Below are positions 27,252-37,181 of a DNA stretch of 57,299 nt, one piece after another. Numbering within the stretch: position 1 is the stretch's first letter; each line of letters starts with the position of its first letter. The DNA is from Actinotalea ferrariae (GTDB lineage Bacteria > Actinomycetota > Actinomycetes > Actinomycetales > Cellulomonadaceae). A program made the translations under genes and the position numbers. The stretch spans positions 1 through 57,299 of the forward strand of contig NZ_JACVQL010000113.1 in assembly GCF_019733465.1 (NCBI RefSeq), in the 5' to 3' direction. The notes beneath the pieces are model-generated. The model made no database searches, was not told the DNA's origin, and was given only the letters and a program-made list of their open reading frames with translations.

Positions 27252-27345
27252 CGGTACCACCTCGGTCGAGCGTCGTTCGGTGTGTTCAGGGTCAGGTCTC
27301 GCGAGCCTGCCGGCGAGCCGGGGGCCGTCGCGCGCGGGCCGCTCG

Positions 27346-27816
27346 TCACGGCAGCGTCCACAGGCCGACCTCGACGAGGCGCCCGCGCCAGTCGAGGGGG
27401 AGCGAGTGCAGCAGGTCCTCGGGGCGCGTGGCCGGCCGGGCGCGGTCGACCACGGGCAGGCCCAGCGCGTGCGGGTCCGCCACGAGCGCCTTGACGTTGC
27501 CGCCGACGACGTTCGCGACCTCGCCGAGCGCGTCGACCAGGTCCTCGTCGGAGACGGCCTCGTCCGCGCCCATGCCGAGCAGCGCGCGGGCGAGGTCCTG
27601 CGCCGTGCCGGCCTCGGTGCTCACGAGCACGCGGCCGGGGAAGGGTCCGTGGACGTCGACCCAGGCGTGCATCTCGTCGGCCAGCGGCGGGACGTCGCCC
27701 GTCCACGGCCGGACGAGGCCCGGCTCGCCGTCGATCATCGCCGTGAAGACCTCCTCGGCGATGGCGAGCACGGGGTCCGTGCCGTGGAACGCCGAGATGT
27801 CGATCGCGCTGCTCAT
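27346..27816 (-). CDS. cheX: CheX-like CheY phosphatase
   Basis: 156 residues with the CheX/CheC signature DALGEVANVVGGN (D-x3-E-x2-N at about residue 90-100), which in the family hydrolyses CheY-P. The N-terminal half is a beta-rich CheX fold. ATG 27816 overlaps the stop of the second cheY (ATGA), so the pair is translationally coupled. The neighbouring cheY genes are its likely substrates. Confidence 0.82.
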   Translation of the reverse strand: MSSAIDISAFHGTDPVLAIAEEVFTAMIDGEPGLVRPWTGDVPPLADEMHAWVDVHGPFPGRVLVSTEAGTAQDLARALLGMGADEAVSDEDLVDALGEVANVVGGNVKALVADPHALGLPVVDRARPATRPEDLLHSLPLDWRGRLVEVGLWTLP

Positions 27817-28196
27817 GCCGGCTCCTCCTGCCGCACCAGCCCGAGGAGCTGGAGCTTGTCCCTGATGGCGTCCGCCGTGAAGGGCTTGATGACGTACTCG
27901 TGGGCACCGGCCGCGAGCGCACGCACGATCTGCCCGTGCTCGCTCTCGGTCGTGACCATCATGAGCGTCACGTCGCGCCAGGCGCGGTTGGCCCGGACGG
28001 CGGTCACGAACTGCAGACCGTCCATGACGGGCATGTTCCAGTCGACGCAGCACAGGTCGACCTCGACGCCGGACTCGAGCAGGTCGAGCGCGGCGCGCCC
28101 GTCACCGGCCTCGACCGTCTCGAAGCCGAGCGGCGTCAACGTGCCCGCCACGATCCTGCGCATCACGCGCGAGTCGTCGATCACCAGTGCTCTCAT
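27813..28196 (-). CDS. cheY: Chemotaxis response regulator CheY (second copy)
   Basis: 127-residue receiver with VIDDS, CVDWNMP (phospho-Asp about residue 57), MVTTES and VIKPF. About half of the positions differ from the other CheY, so the two probably have separate roles, for example motor binding against phosphate sink. Starts at ATG 28196, overlapping the cheR stop. Confidence 0.92.
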   Translation of the reverse strand: MRALVIDDSRVMRRIVAGTLTPLGFETVEAGDGRAALDLLESGVEVDLCCVDWNMPVMDGLQFVTAVRANRAWRDVTLMMVTTESEHGQIVRALAAGAHEYVIKPFTADAIRDKLQLLGLVRQEEPA

Positions 28197-29023
28197 GCTG
28201 CCCTCCGTGCGGTCAGCCGGTAGACGGAGCTGCGCCCGACCGGCACCCGCTCCCACCCGTCGTCGATGCCGATGGTCGTCTCGGCGGCGCCGAGCAGCAG
28301 GTAGCCGCCCGGCCGGACGACCTGCTGCACCCGGCGCAGGACGTCGCGCTTGGTGGCCAGGTCGAAGTAGATGAGGACGTTGCGCAGGAACACGACGTCG
28401 AACGGCCCGCCCAGCGGCGGCGCCTCGAGGAGGTTGTGCTTCTGGAAGGTGATCGCCTGGCGCAGCGGCTCGGCCACCTGCCACTCGGCACCGGCGCGCG
28501 TGAAGTGCTTGACGAGCATCGGCGCGGGCAGGCCGCGGTTGACCTCGAGCTGGCTGTAGCGCCCGGTGCGCGCGCGGTCGACCATCTGCTGCGAGAGGTC
28601 CGTGGCGACGATGCGCATCCCCGTCGGGGGCACGAGGTCGGCGAGCACCATCGCGATCGAGTACGGCTCCTGCCCGCTCGAGCAGGCGGCCGACCAGATC
28701 CGCAGGGGTCCGACGCCGAACGGTCCGCGGGCCGCGAGCAGGTCGGGCACCACGTGGTCCGCGAGCGCGGTGAACGGCTGGGCGTCGCGGAACCAGGACG
28801 TCTCGTTCGTCGTGAGCGCCTCGACGACCGCCTCGACCGCCGTCGGGTGCGGCGCGGAACGCACCGAGCGGACGAACGTGTCGACGTCGGCGAGGCCCGC
28901 GGCGCGAGCGAGCGGCAGCAGGCGGCTCTCGACCAGGTACTCCTTGCCGAGCTCGAGCTGGATGGCGCTGCGCCGGCGCACGACGTCGGCGACCCACGCG
29001 AAGGTGTCCGGGGTGAGGCTCAT
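28193..29023 (-). CDS. cheR: Chemotaxis protein methyltransferase CheR
   Basis: Methylates Glu side chains of the chemoreceptors using S-adenosylmethionine, for adaptation. 276 residues, usual length: an N-terminal helical domain (about 1-75), then the SAM-binding fold with IWSAACSSGQEPYS, VATDLS and DVVFLRNVLIYFD. ATG 29023 overlaps the cheB stop by ATGA. No receptor-tethering pentapeptide is seen on the four MCPs here, so CheR should dock directly on the helices. Confidence 0.96.
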   Translation of the reverse strand: MSLTPDTFAWVADVVRRRSAIQLELGKEYLVESRLLPLARAAGLADVDTFVRSVRSAPHPTAVEAVVEALTTNETSWFRDAQPFTALADHVVPDLLAARGPFGVGPLRIWSAACSSGQEPYSIAMVLADLVPPTGMRIVATDLSQQMVDRARTGRYSQLEVNRGLPAPMLVKHFTRAGAEWQVAEPLRQAITFQKHNLLEAPPLGGPFDVVFLRNVLIYFDLATKRDVLRRVQQVVRPGGYLLLGAAETTIGIDDGWERVPVGRSSVYRLTARRAA

Positions 29024-30159
29024 CGCGCACCCCCGACGGCGTGCGTCTCGCCCGCGGTCGCGCGGACGAGCATCGCGGCGATCTCCTCGACGGGCTGCAC
29101 CGCGTGGGCGAGGCCGGCCGTGGCGACCGCGCCGGGCATGCCCCACACGACGCTCGACGCCTCGTCCTGGACGACGACCGTGCCGCCCGCGGCGACCACG
29201 GCCTCGCAGCCGGTGCGGCCGTCCTGGCCCATCCCGGTGAGCACGACCGCGAGCAGGTCGCCGCCGTAGACGCCCACGGCGGAGCGCATCATGACGTCGA
29301 CCGCCGGGCGGCAGAAGTTGACGGGCGGTCCCTGGTGCAGCCGCGTGCGCGCACCCGACGGCGCCGGGACGAGCTCGAGGTGCTGGTCACCCGGGGCGAT
29401 GTACACGGTCCCGGGCAGCAGCGTCTCGCCGTCGGCGGCCTCGACGACCGTGCTGCGGCCGAGGCGGTCCAGGCGGGCGGCCAGCTGACGCGTGAAGACG
29501 GGCGGCATGTGCTGCACGACGACGACCGGCACGGGCAGCGCCGCGGGCAGCGCGCCGAGCAGGCGCGAGAGCGCCTCCGGACCGCCGGTCGAGGAGCCGA
29601 GGACGACGGCGCGCACGCGGCGCGACTCGGGGCGGGGGCGCAGCGTCACGGCCGGCCGTGCGGGAGCTGCACCGGCCGACGTCGTCGCGCGGGATGCGGG
29701 GGTGCCGGCGGCACCGGCCGCACCGGCCGTGGCGGGTCCGCCGAGGCCCGGCCGGGGGACGAGCGCCTTGATCCGCGGCACGAGCTCCGAGCCGACGCGC
29801 GCGAGCGACTCCTGCACGCTGCCGACGTTCGCGGGCTTGGCGACGTAGTCGCTCGCACCGGCCGCGAGCGCGTCGAGCGTCGCGACCGCGCCGCGCTCCG
29901 TGAGCGTCGAGAACATGATGATCGGCATGCGGCGACCGCTGCGCCGCAGCGCGCGCACCGCCTCGATGCCGTCCATGACCGGCATCTCGATGTCCATCGT
30001 GACGAGGTCCGGCTGGAGCTGCTCGACCTTGGTCAGCGCGATCTGGCCGTTGGCCGCGATGCCCACGACCTCGATCGCGGGGTCCGCCGACAGCACGTCG
30101 GTCACGAGGCGTCGCACGACGACCGAGTCGTCGACGACCAGCACCCTGATCCGTGCCAC
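29020..30159 (-). CDS. cheB: Chemotaxis methylesterase CheB
   Basis: 379 residues. Receiver domain about 1-120 (VVVDDS, TMDIEMPVMDG), an Ala/Pro-rich linker, then the methylesterase domain with catalytic Ser in LGSSTGGPE, His in QHMPP and Asp in GMGQDG. Removes methyl groups from receptors. Start is GTG 30159 with GGAGG six bases upstream. First gene of the cheB-cheR-cheY-cheX-cheY-cheX-like operon, with a flagellar-type promoter at 30202-30229. Confidence 0.96.
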   Translation of the reverse strand: MARIRVLVVDDSVVVRRLVTDVLSADPAIEVVGIAANGQIALTKVEQLQPDLVTMDIEMPVMDGIEAVRALRRSGRRMPIIMFSTLTERGAVATLDALAAGASDYVAKPANVGSVQESLARVGSELVPRIKALVPRPGLGGPATAGAAGAAGTPASRATTSAGAAPARPAVTLRPRPESRRVRAVVLGSSTGGPEALSRLLGALPAALPVPVVVVQHMPPVFTRQLAARLDRLGRSTVVEAADGETLLPGTVYIAPGDQHLELVPAPSGARTRLHQGPPVNFCRPAVDVMMRSAVGVYGGDLLAVVLTGMGQDGRTGCEAVVAAGGTVVVQDEASSVVWGMPGAVATAGLAHAVQPVEEIAAMLVRATAGETHAVGGAR

Positions 30160-30201
30160 GAGGTTCCTCCGCTCCGTGCGGGGCCCCCCGCGACAGTCGT
30201 G

Positions 30202-30229
30202 TGATCGGCCGGGACGGCCGGTGTGTGAG
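30202..30229 (-). promoter_or_regulatory. Sigma-28-type promoter of the cheB operon
   Basis: Minus strand CTCA (30229-30226), 16 bases, GCCGATCA (30209-30202). Leader of about 36 bases to the cheB GTG. Confidence 0.75.
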
Positions 30230-30244
30230 TGCTCGACGCGCCGA

Positions 30245-30270
30245 CCCGAGGGCGAAGTTCCGCCCTCGGG
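30245..30270 (-). terminator. Terminator hairpin behind the first MCP gene
   Basis: CCCGAGGGCG-6 nt-CGCCCTCGGG, a perfect 10-base stem, between the MCP stop and the cheB promoter. Confidence 0.75.
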
Positions 30271-30289
30271 CCCGCGCCTGCCGGGTGGG

Positions 30290-31906
30290 TCAGTAGGTGA
30301 AGGCGCCGACCTGCTCGCGCAGGTCCGCCGACGTCGACGCGAGGGCGCCCACCTGCTCGCGCAGCTGGGTGAGCACGACCGTCGAGGACTGCGCCGCCGT
30401 GGCGACGCCCGTGATGTTCGCGGCGATCTCGGACGAGCCGAGCGCGGCCTCGGCGACGCCGCGGCTCATCTCGTTGGTCGTCGCCGTCTGCTCCTCGACC
30501 GCGCTAGCGATCGTCAGCTGGTAGTCGTTCATCTGCGCGATGACGCCCGAGATCTGCTCGATCGCGGCGACGGCCGACGTCGTGTCGCCCTGGATCGCCT
30601 CGACGCGGCGCGCGATGTCGCCCGTGGCGCGCGCGGTCTCCTGCGCGAGCTCCTTGACCTCGCCGGCGACGACGGCGAAGCCGCGGCCGGCCTCACCGGC
30701 GCGGGCCGCCTCGATCGTCGCGTTGAGCGCGAGCAGGTTGGTCTGCTCGGCGATCGTCGTGATGACCTTGACCACGTCCCCGATCTCCTGCGAGGACGTG
30801 CCGAGGCGGGCGACCGACGTCGTCGTCGCGGCCACGACGGACATCGCGGCCGTGCCGACCTTCGCCGCCTCGGTCGCGTTCTGCGCGATCTCGCGGATCG
30901 AGGCGCCCATCTGCTCCGCACCCGCGGCGACCGTCTGCACGTTGCGCGACACCTGCTCGGCCGCGGCCGCCACGACGCCCGCCTGGACGCTGGTCTCCTC
31001 CGAGCCGGCGGCCACCTGGTCGCCCGCGGCGGCCATGTCCTCGCTGGCCGCGGCGATGGTCGCCGTCGTGCCGACGACGCCGGAGAGGATCTGCCGCAGC
31101 GACTGCTGCGCGACGCCGGCCGAGCGCGCCATGCGGCCCAGCTCGTCGCGCTCCGTGACCTCGGCCGTGACCGTGAGGTCGCCCGCCGCCATCGCGTCGA
31201 GGCTCGCGCTGACGCTGCGGAGGCCGCGCGTGATCCGGCGCGTCACGAGCACCGCGAGCGCGGTCGCGACGCCGCCACCGACCAGGAAGCCGATGACGAG
31301 GCCCACGAGGACCGTGCGGATCTCGGCCGAGGCGCGCAGCTGGATGAGCTCGACCTCGTGCGTGAGCTGGCCGTCGGCCAGCTGCAGCGCGCGGCCCGCG
31401 TTGTCCGGGTCGCCCGCGACCGACGCGGCGAGCGCGGCCTCGAGGCCTGCGGTGTCGCCCGCCTCGACCAGCGGCAGCAGGGTCGCGTCGCGGTACTCCA
31501 GCCACGCGTCCCAGCGGGTGCGGAAGTCCGCCCACTGCTGGGTCTGCGACTGCGGGTAGGCGTCGACCTCCGTGATGAGCTCCGCGGCGCGGCGGTCGTT
31601 CCAGGCGGCCGAGGTGAGCAGCTGCGTGCGCTGGGCGTCGTCCGCGGCGCCCGCGGCCCGGCGCACCAGCAGGTGGCTGGTCTGCTGCACGGTGCGCAGC
31701 TCGGACATCGAGCCCTGCAGGTCGTCGGTCAGCTCGCGCACGGTGGCGAGGTTGTCCCCCGCCCGCACGAGCGCGAGCGCGCCGATGCCGCCGACGACGG
31801 CGAACACGCTGCCGAGGACGAGGAGGGACGCGCCGACCTTGACGGCGACGGGGCGGTCCCAGAACCAGGCCGTGCCGCGGCGCGGGGTGGTCGTGACGGC
31901 GCTCAT
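30290..31906 (-). CDS. Methyl-accepting chemotaxis protein, partner of a binding protein
   Basis: 538 residues. Membrane segments at about 23-45 and 185-210 enclose a four-helix-bundle-type sensor. A HAMP domain (about 210-265) and signalling domain follow, with the hairpin tip seen as [19 protein letters not shown] (conserved in all MCPs). The ending AFTY is shared with two other MCPs here. ATG 31906 overlaps the stop of the sugar-binding lipoprotein gene (ATGA), so the binding protein is probably its ligand carrier, as ChvE or the galactose-binding protein is for Trg-type receptors. Confidence 0.94.
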   Translation of the reverse strand: MSAVTTTPRRGTAWFWDRPVAVKVGASLLVLGSVFAVVGGIGALALVRAGDNLATVRELTDDLQGSMSELRTVQQTSHLLVRRAAGAADDAQRTQLLTSAAWNDRRAAELITEVDAYPQSQTQQWADFRTRWDAWLEYRDATLLPLVEAGDTAGLEAALAASVAGDPDNAGRALQLADGQLTHEVELIQLRASAEIRTVLVGLVIGFLVGGGVATALAVLVTRRITRGLRSVSASLDAMAAGDLTVTAEVTERDELGRMARSAGVAQQSLRQILSGVVGTTATIAAASEDMAAAGDQVAAGSEETSVQAGVVAAAAEQVSRNVQTVAAGAEQMGASIREIAQNATEAAKVGTAAMSVVAATTTSVARLGTSSQEIGDVVKVITTIAEQTNLLALNATIEAARAGEAGRGFAVVAGEVKELAQETARATGDIARRVEAIQGDTTSAVAAIEQISGVIAQMNDYQLTIASAVEEQTATTNEMSRGVAEAALGSSEIAANITGVATAAQSSTVVLTQLREQVGALASTSADLREQVGAFTY

Positions 31907-33003
31907 CCGAGCTCCTCCTGCGTGTAGTAGCCGCTCTCGACGAGCACCTGCGTGTAGTTGTCCCGCGTCACGACCTGCGACGTGAGGAGGTACGACGGCA
32001 CGACGCGCACGCCGTTGTCGTAGGACGTCACGTCGTTCGTCTCGGGCTCGCGGCCCGCCAGGAGCGCGTCGACCATCTGGACCGCCACCTCGGCGAGCTG
32101 GCGGGTGTCCTTGTAGATCGTCGAGTGCTGCTCGCCCGCGATGAGCGCCTTGACCGCGGCGACGTCGGCGTCCTGGCCGGTGACGACGGGCCACGGCTGG
32201 TCGGCGCCGCCGTAGCCGTGGGTGCGGAGCACCTCGAGGATCGGCACCGCGAGGATGTCGGCGGGTGCGAGCACGCCGTCGAGCCGCGTGCCGGCGTGGT
32301 GGGTGTCGAGCAGCGCGCCCATGCGGGTCGCGGCGGTCTCGCCGTTCCAGGCCGGGGTCGCGATGGTCGCGAAGTCCGTCTCGCCCGAGGCGACCTCGAG
32401 GACGCCCGCGTCGAGGTACGGCTGCAGGACGCTCATCGCGCCCTCGTAGAAGACCGTCGCGTTGTTGTCGTCGGGCGAGCCGGCGAAGAGCTCGACCGCG
32501 AAGGGCCCGGTGACGCCCGTCGGCTCACCGGCCTCGTCCAGCACGCCGAGGCCCTGCAGGAGCGAGGTGCCCTGCTGGACGCCGACGCGCGCGTTGTCGA
32601 ACGTCGCGTAGTAGGCGACGTCGGGCGAGTCGCGGATGAGGCGGTCGTACGCGATCACGGGCACGTCCTGCGCGGCGGCGCGCGCGAGCACGTCCTTGAG
32701 CGCGGTGCCGTCGATCGACCCGACGACGAGCGCCTCGGCGCCCGCGTCGAGCATCGCCTCGATCTGCGCGACCTGCGTCGGCACGTCGTCCTCGGCGAAC
32801 TGCAGGTCGACGTCGTGCCCGAGCGCCTCGAGCTGCGCGGTGACGTTCTCGCCGTCCGCGATCCAGCGGGGCGACGTCGTCGTCGGCATGGCGACACCCA
32901 CAAGCTGGATGGCGTCGTCCGCGGCGTCGGGTGCGCAGGCGGTGAGCGCGAGCGTCAGCCCGAGCACCCCCGCCCCGAGGATCGGTCCGGTCCGGCGTCC
33001 CAT
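31903..33003 (-). CDS. Sugar-type periplasmic-binding lipoprotein (ChvE/XylF-like)
   Basis: 366 residues. A signal peptide ends in LTAC with Cys 23 as the lipid anchor. The mature part is a type I periplasmic-binding fold of the ABC sugar family ([41 protein letters not shown]). There is no ABC permease or ATPase nearby; instead the gene overlaps an MCP gene, so it looks like a dedicated chemotaxis sensor that presents a sugar to the receptor. The ligand is not known. Promoter-like CTCC-N16-GCCGATGG lies 75 bases upstream. Confidence 0.88.
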   Translation of the reverse strand: MGRRTGPILGAGVLGLTLALTACAPDAADDAIQLVGVAMPTTTSPRWIADGENVTAQLEALGHDVDLQFAEDDVPTQVAQIEAMLDAGAEALVVGSIDGTALKDVLARAAAQDVPVIAYDRLIRDSPDVAYYATFDNARVGVQQGTSLLQGLGVLDEAGEPTGVTGPFAVELFAGSPDDNNATVFYEGAMSVLQPYLDAGVLEVASGETDFATIATPAWNGETAATRMGALLDTHHAGTRLDGVLAPADILAVPILEVLRTHGYGGADQPWPVVTGQDADVAAVKALIAGEQHSTIYKDTRQLAEVAVQMVDALLAGREPETNDVTSYDNGVRVVPSYLLTSQVVTRDNYTQVLVESGYYTQEELG

Positions 33004-33078
33004 GCTGCTGCCTCCTGCGTCGCGTCCTGCGTGCGCGCGGCCCCAGGGCCGGCGCCGGCCCCTCCTGGGCCCGCCCTC

Positions 33079-33106
33079 CCATCGGCACCGGCGGCGGCCT
33101 GTGGAG
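33079..33106 (-). promoter_or_regulatory. Sigma-28-type promoter (variant) of the binding-protein/MCP operon
   Basis: Minus strand CTCC (33106-33103), 16 bases, GCCGATGG (33086-33079). One mismatch in the -35 compared with the other seven sites. Leader about 70 bases. Confidence 0.55.
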
Positions 33107-33130
33107 CGCGGGACTGTGTGCTCCGCATCA

Positions 33131-33173
33131 CGCCGGACGCCTCACGTCCGGCGCACCACGCCGGACGCCTCAC
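33131..33173 (-). terminator. Repeated hairpin behind the second MCP gene
   Basis: CGCCGGAC (33131) pairs with GTCCGGCG (33146), and this again with CGCCGGAC (33159), so two alternative hairpins can form. CACGCCGGACGCCTCAC occurs as a direct repeat. Likely ends the upstream MCP transcript; no U-run. Confidence 0.5.
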
Positions 33174-33200
33174 AGGCGTGGGCGTCAGCAGGTGAAGGCC

Positions 33201-34877
33201 TCAGTAGGTGAAGGCGGCGACGCGGGTGCGGAGCTCGGCGGCCATGCGGGCCAGCTCGGCGACGGAGACCTGGAGCTGGGTCAGGACGTGGCTCGAGCCC
33301 GCGGACGCCGTCGCGACGCCCGTGATGTTGACGGCGATCTCACCCGAGCCGGTCGCGGCCTCCGCGACCCCGCGGCTCATCTCGCTCGCCGTCGCGTGCT
33401 GCTCCTCGACCGCCGACGCGATCGTCGTCTGGTAGTCGCTGATCCTGCCGATGACGCCGGTGATCTCACCGATCGCCTCGACCGCCGACGCCGTCATGGC
33501 CTGGTTGGCGCTGATCCGCGCCGCGATGTCCTCGGCCGCACGCGCCGACTCGCGCGCGAGCTCCTTGACCTCGCCCGCGACGACGGCGAACCCGCGGCCC
33601 GCGTCGCCCGCGCGCGCGGCCTCGATGGTCGCGTTGAGCGCGAGCAGGTTCGTCTGCTCCGCGATGCCGGTGATGACCCGGATCACCGAGCCGATCTCCT
33701 CGGCGCTCGTGCCCAGCGCGCTCACGGCCGCGGCCGTGGTGCGCGTGCGCTCGGCGGCGCGCTCGGCGACCTGCGCGGCCTCCGCCGCGTTCTGCGCGAT
33801 CTCCCGGATCGAGGCGCCCATCTCCTGCGTGCCGCCCGCGACGGCCTGGACGTTCCGGCTCACCTGCTCGGCCGCGGCGGCGACGACGCCGGCCTGGGCG
33901 GCCGTCTCCTCGGACGACGACGTCACCTGCGCGCCCGCCGCCGACATCTCCTCGCTCGCCTCGGCGAGCGTCAGCGAGGCCTCGGCCACCTGCGCGAGCG
34001 TCGCGCGCATCGCCTCCTGGGCCGTCGCGAGCGCGCGCGCCATCTCGCCGATCTCGTCGTGGCTCGCGACGTCGGCCGTGACCGTGAGGTCGCCGTCGGC
34101 CATGGCCTCGAGCGAGCGGCGCACGCGGCCGACGGAGCGCCGGACCTGCTCGGCCGTGAGCAGGCCCAGCACGACGAGGACGACGAGGGCGACGCCGATC
34201 CGCAGGAAGGTCGTGGTGCGTGCGTCCGCTGCCTGCGCGGACGCGCCGTCGGCCGCCTCGTCCATCATGGCCGTGACGTCGCCCGTGGCGGCGTCGAGGT
34301 AGCGCGCGTACTCGATGGTGATGGGCTCGAGGCGGCCGCCGAGCAGACGCGTGTACTCGCCGCGGTCGTCGTCGAGGGCGGCCTGGAGGACCTCCTCGTC
34401 GCGCACCTGGGTCCACCGACGCTGCGCGTCGACGAACGCGTCCCAGTCGGCGAGCTCGACGCCGCTCGCGTCGATCGCCGCGACGTCGGCCGCGATCTGC
34501 TCGTCGTTGGTCGTCAGCCGGTTGAGGAAGGGCTGCTTGGTGCCCGGCAGCTCGTGCGCCGCGATCTGGGCGAGGATCGTCACGGCCTCGGCCTGGTTCT
34601 CGCGCAGCCGGCTCAGCGGTGCGGCGACCTCCTCCTGCAGCGTCGCGAGGTCGGCGGTGCCGTCGGCCACCTGCTGCATGCCTGCGACCGCGCTCGCACC
34701 GACCGCGACCGACGAGGCGAGGGCGATGCCCACGAGCACGAGGATCCGGGTCCGCAGGGAGCGGTCCGCGTACCACGCGAGCCCGCGGCGATGCTCCTCG
34801 CTGCGCTCGCCGGTGCGCGCGCCCGCGGGCGTGCGGGGACCGCGACGGACGAGGGCTGACAGGGGCGGTACGCGCAT
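33201..34877 (-). CDS. Methyl-accepting chemotaxis protein
   Basis: 558 residues. Membrane segments at about 43-65 and 220-245, with an extracytoplasmic four-helix-type sensor between them. A HAMP domain and a signalling domain follow, with [19 protein letters not shown] at the tip. Ends in AFTY. Starts ATG 34877, with GAGGAG upstream. It has no sigma-28-type site of its own and a terminator precedes it, so its promoter is not clear. Signal unknown. Confidence 0.93.
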   Translation of the reverse strand: MRVPPLSALVRRGPRTPAGARTGERSEEHRRGLAWYADRSLRTRILVLVGIALASSVAVGASAVAGMQQVADGTADLATLQEEVAAPLSRLRENQAEAVTILAQIAAHELPGTKQPFLNRLTTNDEQIAADVAAIDASGVELADWDAFVDAQRRWTQVRDEEVLQAALDDDRGEYTRLLGGRLEPITIEYARYLDAATGDVTAMMDEAADGASAQAADARTTTFLRIGVALVVLVVLGLLTAEQVRRSVGRVRRSLEAMADGDLTVTADVASHDEIGEMARALATAQEAMRATLAQVAEASLTLAEASEEMSAAGAQVTSSSEETAAQAGVVAAAAEQVSRNVQAVAGGTQEMGASIREIAQNAAEAAQVAERAAERTRTTAAAVSALGTSAEEIGSVIRVITGIAEQTNLLALNATIEAARAGDAGRGFAVVAGEVKELARESARAAEDIAARISANQAMTASAVEAIGEITGVIGRISDYQTTIASAVEEQHATASEMSRGVAEAATGSGEIAVNITGVATASAGSSHVLTQLQVSVAELARMAAELRTRVAAFTY

Positions 34878-34939
34878 CGGTGCGGGCTCCTCGGACGGTC
34901 GGGCGGCGGTGCCCGACGGCGACTGGCGGGACGACGACG

Positions 34940-34973
34940 CCCCGGTGCGGCGACCTGCGCCGCCGCACCGGGG
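34940..34973 (-). terminator. Terminator hairpin behind the third MCP gene
   Basis: CCCCGGTGCGGCG (34940-34952) pairs perfectly with CGCCGCACCGGGG (34961-34973) across 8 bases. Ends the cheA-cheW-MCP transcript. Confidence 0.8.
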
Positions 34974-34979
34974 TGACCG

Positions 34980-36722
34980 TCAGTAGGTGAACGCCCCCAC
35001 GCGGGTGCGCAGGTCGGCGGCCATCTCGGCGAGCTCGGCGATCGAGGTCTGGACCTGGCCGAGCACCTCCGTCGAGGACTGCGCGGCCGACGCCACACCC
35101 GTGATGTTGACGGCGATCTCGCTCGAGCCGGTCGCGGCCTCGGCGACGCCGCGGCTCATCTCGTTCGTGGTCGCCGTCTGCTCCTCGACCGCGCTCGCGA
35201 TCGTCAGCTGGTAGTCGTTGATCGAGGCGATGATCTGCGAGATCTCGCTGATCGCCGCGACGGCCGTGGTCGTGTCGGTCTGGATCGCGTCGACACGCCG
35301 TGCGATGTCCTCGGTCGCCCGCGCCGTCTCCTGCGCGAGGTCCTTGACCTCGCCGGCGACGACCGCGAACCCCTTGCCCGCCTCGCCGGCGCGCGCCGCC
35401 TCGATCGTGGCGTTGAGCGCGAGCAGGTTCGTCTGCTCGGCGATCGACGTGATGACCTTGACGACGTTGCCGATCTCCTGCGACGACGTGCCCAGCTTGG
35501 CGACCGAGGTCGTCGTCGTCTGCGCGACGTCGGTGGCACGCGCGGCGACCTTGGCGGCCTCCGTCGCGTTCTGGGCGATCTCGCGGATCGAGGCGCCCAT
35601 CTGCTCGGCGCCGGCGGCGACGGCCTGGACGTTGCGCGAGACCTGCTCGGCCGCGGCGGCGACGACGCCGGCCTGGACGCTCGTCTCCTCCGAGCCGGCG
35701 GCGACCTGCGCACCGGCGGCGGACATCTCCTCGCTCGCGGCGGCCATCGTGCCGGACGCCTCGGCGACCTGGGAGAGCGTGCCGCGCAGGCTGGCCTGTG
35801 CGGTGCGCAGGGCGGCGGCCATCCGGCCGATCTCGTCCGCGCTGTCGACGCTCGCCTCGACCGTGAGGTCGCCCGAAGCCATCGCGTCGAGCGCGCCCTC
35901 GACCTCGCCGAGCGAGCGGCGGATGCTGCGCGCCGTGACGACGCCGAGCGCCGTCGACAGGAGCAGGCCCACGCCGACCACGAGGAACGTCACGATCTTG
36001 GCCTGGGCCGCCTCGGCCGCGGCGGCGTCGGCGATCTCTCCGACGTACGCGGTCGCGCCCGCCTCGACGGCCTCGAGGTCCTCGACGAAGGCGTCGATCA
36101 GGGGCTGGCCCGACGCCAGCCGACGCTCCTCGACGCGCTCGCGGTCCTCGGCCATGGCGGCCGGCAGGAGCTGGGTGTCGCGGACGTCCTTCCACGCCTC
36201 CCAGTTCTCGACGAACGAGCCCCACCGGGGCTCGAGGTCGCCGATGGCGGCCGTGAGGCGGTCGATGGGCGCCTGGATGTCCGCGTCGGTCTCCACGATC
36301 TTCGCGGCCCACTGCTCGCGCTGCTCGTCCGTGGCCGCCCCGGCGACCTGCGCGATGAGCATGCGCGCCTTGATCTCCTCCTGGTGCACGATCGCGAGGT
36401 CCATGACCGTGGTCGCCTGGATCTCGGCGAGCATCTCGGTGTCGGCCGCCACGCCCTGGAGGTTGACGCTGCTCACCACGGCGCCCGCGACCGCGGTCGT
36501 CGCCATGACGCCGAGCGTGCCGAGGATCTTCGCCATGACGCCGCGGTCGGCGAGCAGCCGACGACGGCGCGACGGCGTCGCGGCGGAGGTGCCGGACGCG
36601 CCGGGCGCCGCGGTCGGCTTCGACCCCGCGGGGCGTGCGGAGGCGGTCCGCTGGGTCGGCACGGCAGCGACGCTCCCGGCCTGCGCCTTCGGCGCGGCGG
36701 GTCGCTGGGTCGTGGTGGACAT
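34980..36722 (-). CDS. Methyl-accepting chemotaxis protein, third in cheA-cheW operon
   Basis: 580 residues. A Thr/Ala-rich cytoplasmic start (about 1-55), membrane segments at about 62-85 and 245-265, a four-helix sensor, HAMP and a signalling domain with [19 protein letters not shown]. The start is ATG 36722, preceded by AAGGAG at 6 bases; the ATG 15 bases earlier in frame lacks this. It follows cheW by 39 bases, so it is co-transcribed with cheA and cheW and is probably a main receptor. Signal unknown. Confidence 0.93.
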   Translation of the reverse strand: MSTTTQRPAAPKAQAGSVAAVPTQRTASARPAGSKPTAAPGASGTSAATPSRRRRLLADRGVMAKILGTLGVMATTAVAGAVVSSVNLQGVAADTEMLAEIQATTVMDLAIVHQEEIKARMLIAQVAGAATDEQREQWAAKIVETDADIQAPIDRLTAAIGDLEPRWGSFVENWEAWKDVRDTQLLPAAMAEDRERVEERRLASGQPLIDAFVEDLEAVEAGATAYVGEIADAAAAEAAQAKIVTFLVVGVGLLLSTALGVVTARSIRRSLGEVEGALDAMASGDLTVEASVDSADEIGRMAAALRTAQASLRGTLSQVAEASGTMAAASEEMSAAGAQVAAGSEETSVQAGVVAAAAEQVSRNVQAVAAGAEQMGASIREIAQNATEAAKVAARATDVAQTTTTSVAKLGTSSQEIGNVVKVITSIAEQTNLLALNATIEAARAGEAGKGFAVVAGEVKDLAQETARATEDIARRVDAIQTDTTTAVAAISEISQIIASINDYQLTIASAVEEQTATTNEMSRGVAEAATGSSEIAVNITGVASAAQSSTEVLGQVQTSIAELAEMAADLRTRVGAFTY

Positions 36723-36761
36723 CTCGTGCTCCTTCATGAGCGGTTGCTCGGGGGGTGTGTG

Positions 36762-37181
36762 TCAGGCGGCGACGGCGCGGTCGACGTCGAGCGCCAGCAG
36801 GAGGCGGTCGTCGAGCTTGTAGGCGCCGAGGATGAGGTCGCGGAGCTCGGGGCCGAGCGTGTCGGGCGGCGCCTCGAAGCGGTCGTCGTCGACGTCCAGG
36901 ACGTCACCGATCTCGTCGACGAGCAGGCTGATCGGCTCACCGTCGACCGTGACCACGACCATCATCGGCTCGGCGTCGCGCGCCAGCGGCGGCAGGCCCA
37001 GCGCGACGCGGAGGTCGACCGTGAGGACCACCTGGCCGCGGAGGTTGACGAGCCCGGCGACGCCGGAGGGCGCGAGCGGGACGGCGGTCCGCGGCTGGGA
37101 CCGCAGCGCCTCCTGCACGTGGACCACGTCGACGGCGTAGTGCGCGCCGGCGAGGACGAAGGTGGCGAGCTGGCGGCTCAT
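36762..37181 (-). CDS. cheW: Chemotaxis coupling protein CheW
   Basis: 139 residues, a single CheW SH3-like domain (FVLAGAHYAVDVVHVQEAL, VAGLVNLRGQVVLTVDLR, LLVDEIGDVLDV). Couples receptors to CheA. ATG 37181 overlaps the cheA stop by ATGA. Confidence 0.95.
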   Translation of the reverse strand: MSRQLATFVLAGAHYAVDVVHVQEALRSQPRTAVPLAPSGVAGLVNLRGQVVLTVDLRVALGLPPLARDAEPMMVVVTVDGEPISLLVDEIGDVLDVDDDRFEAPPDTLGPELRDLILGAYKLDDRLLLALDVDRAVAA

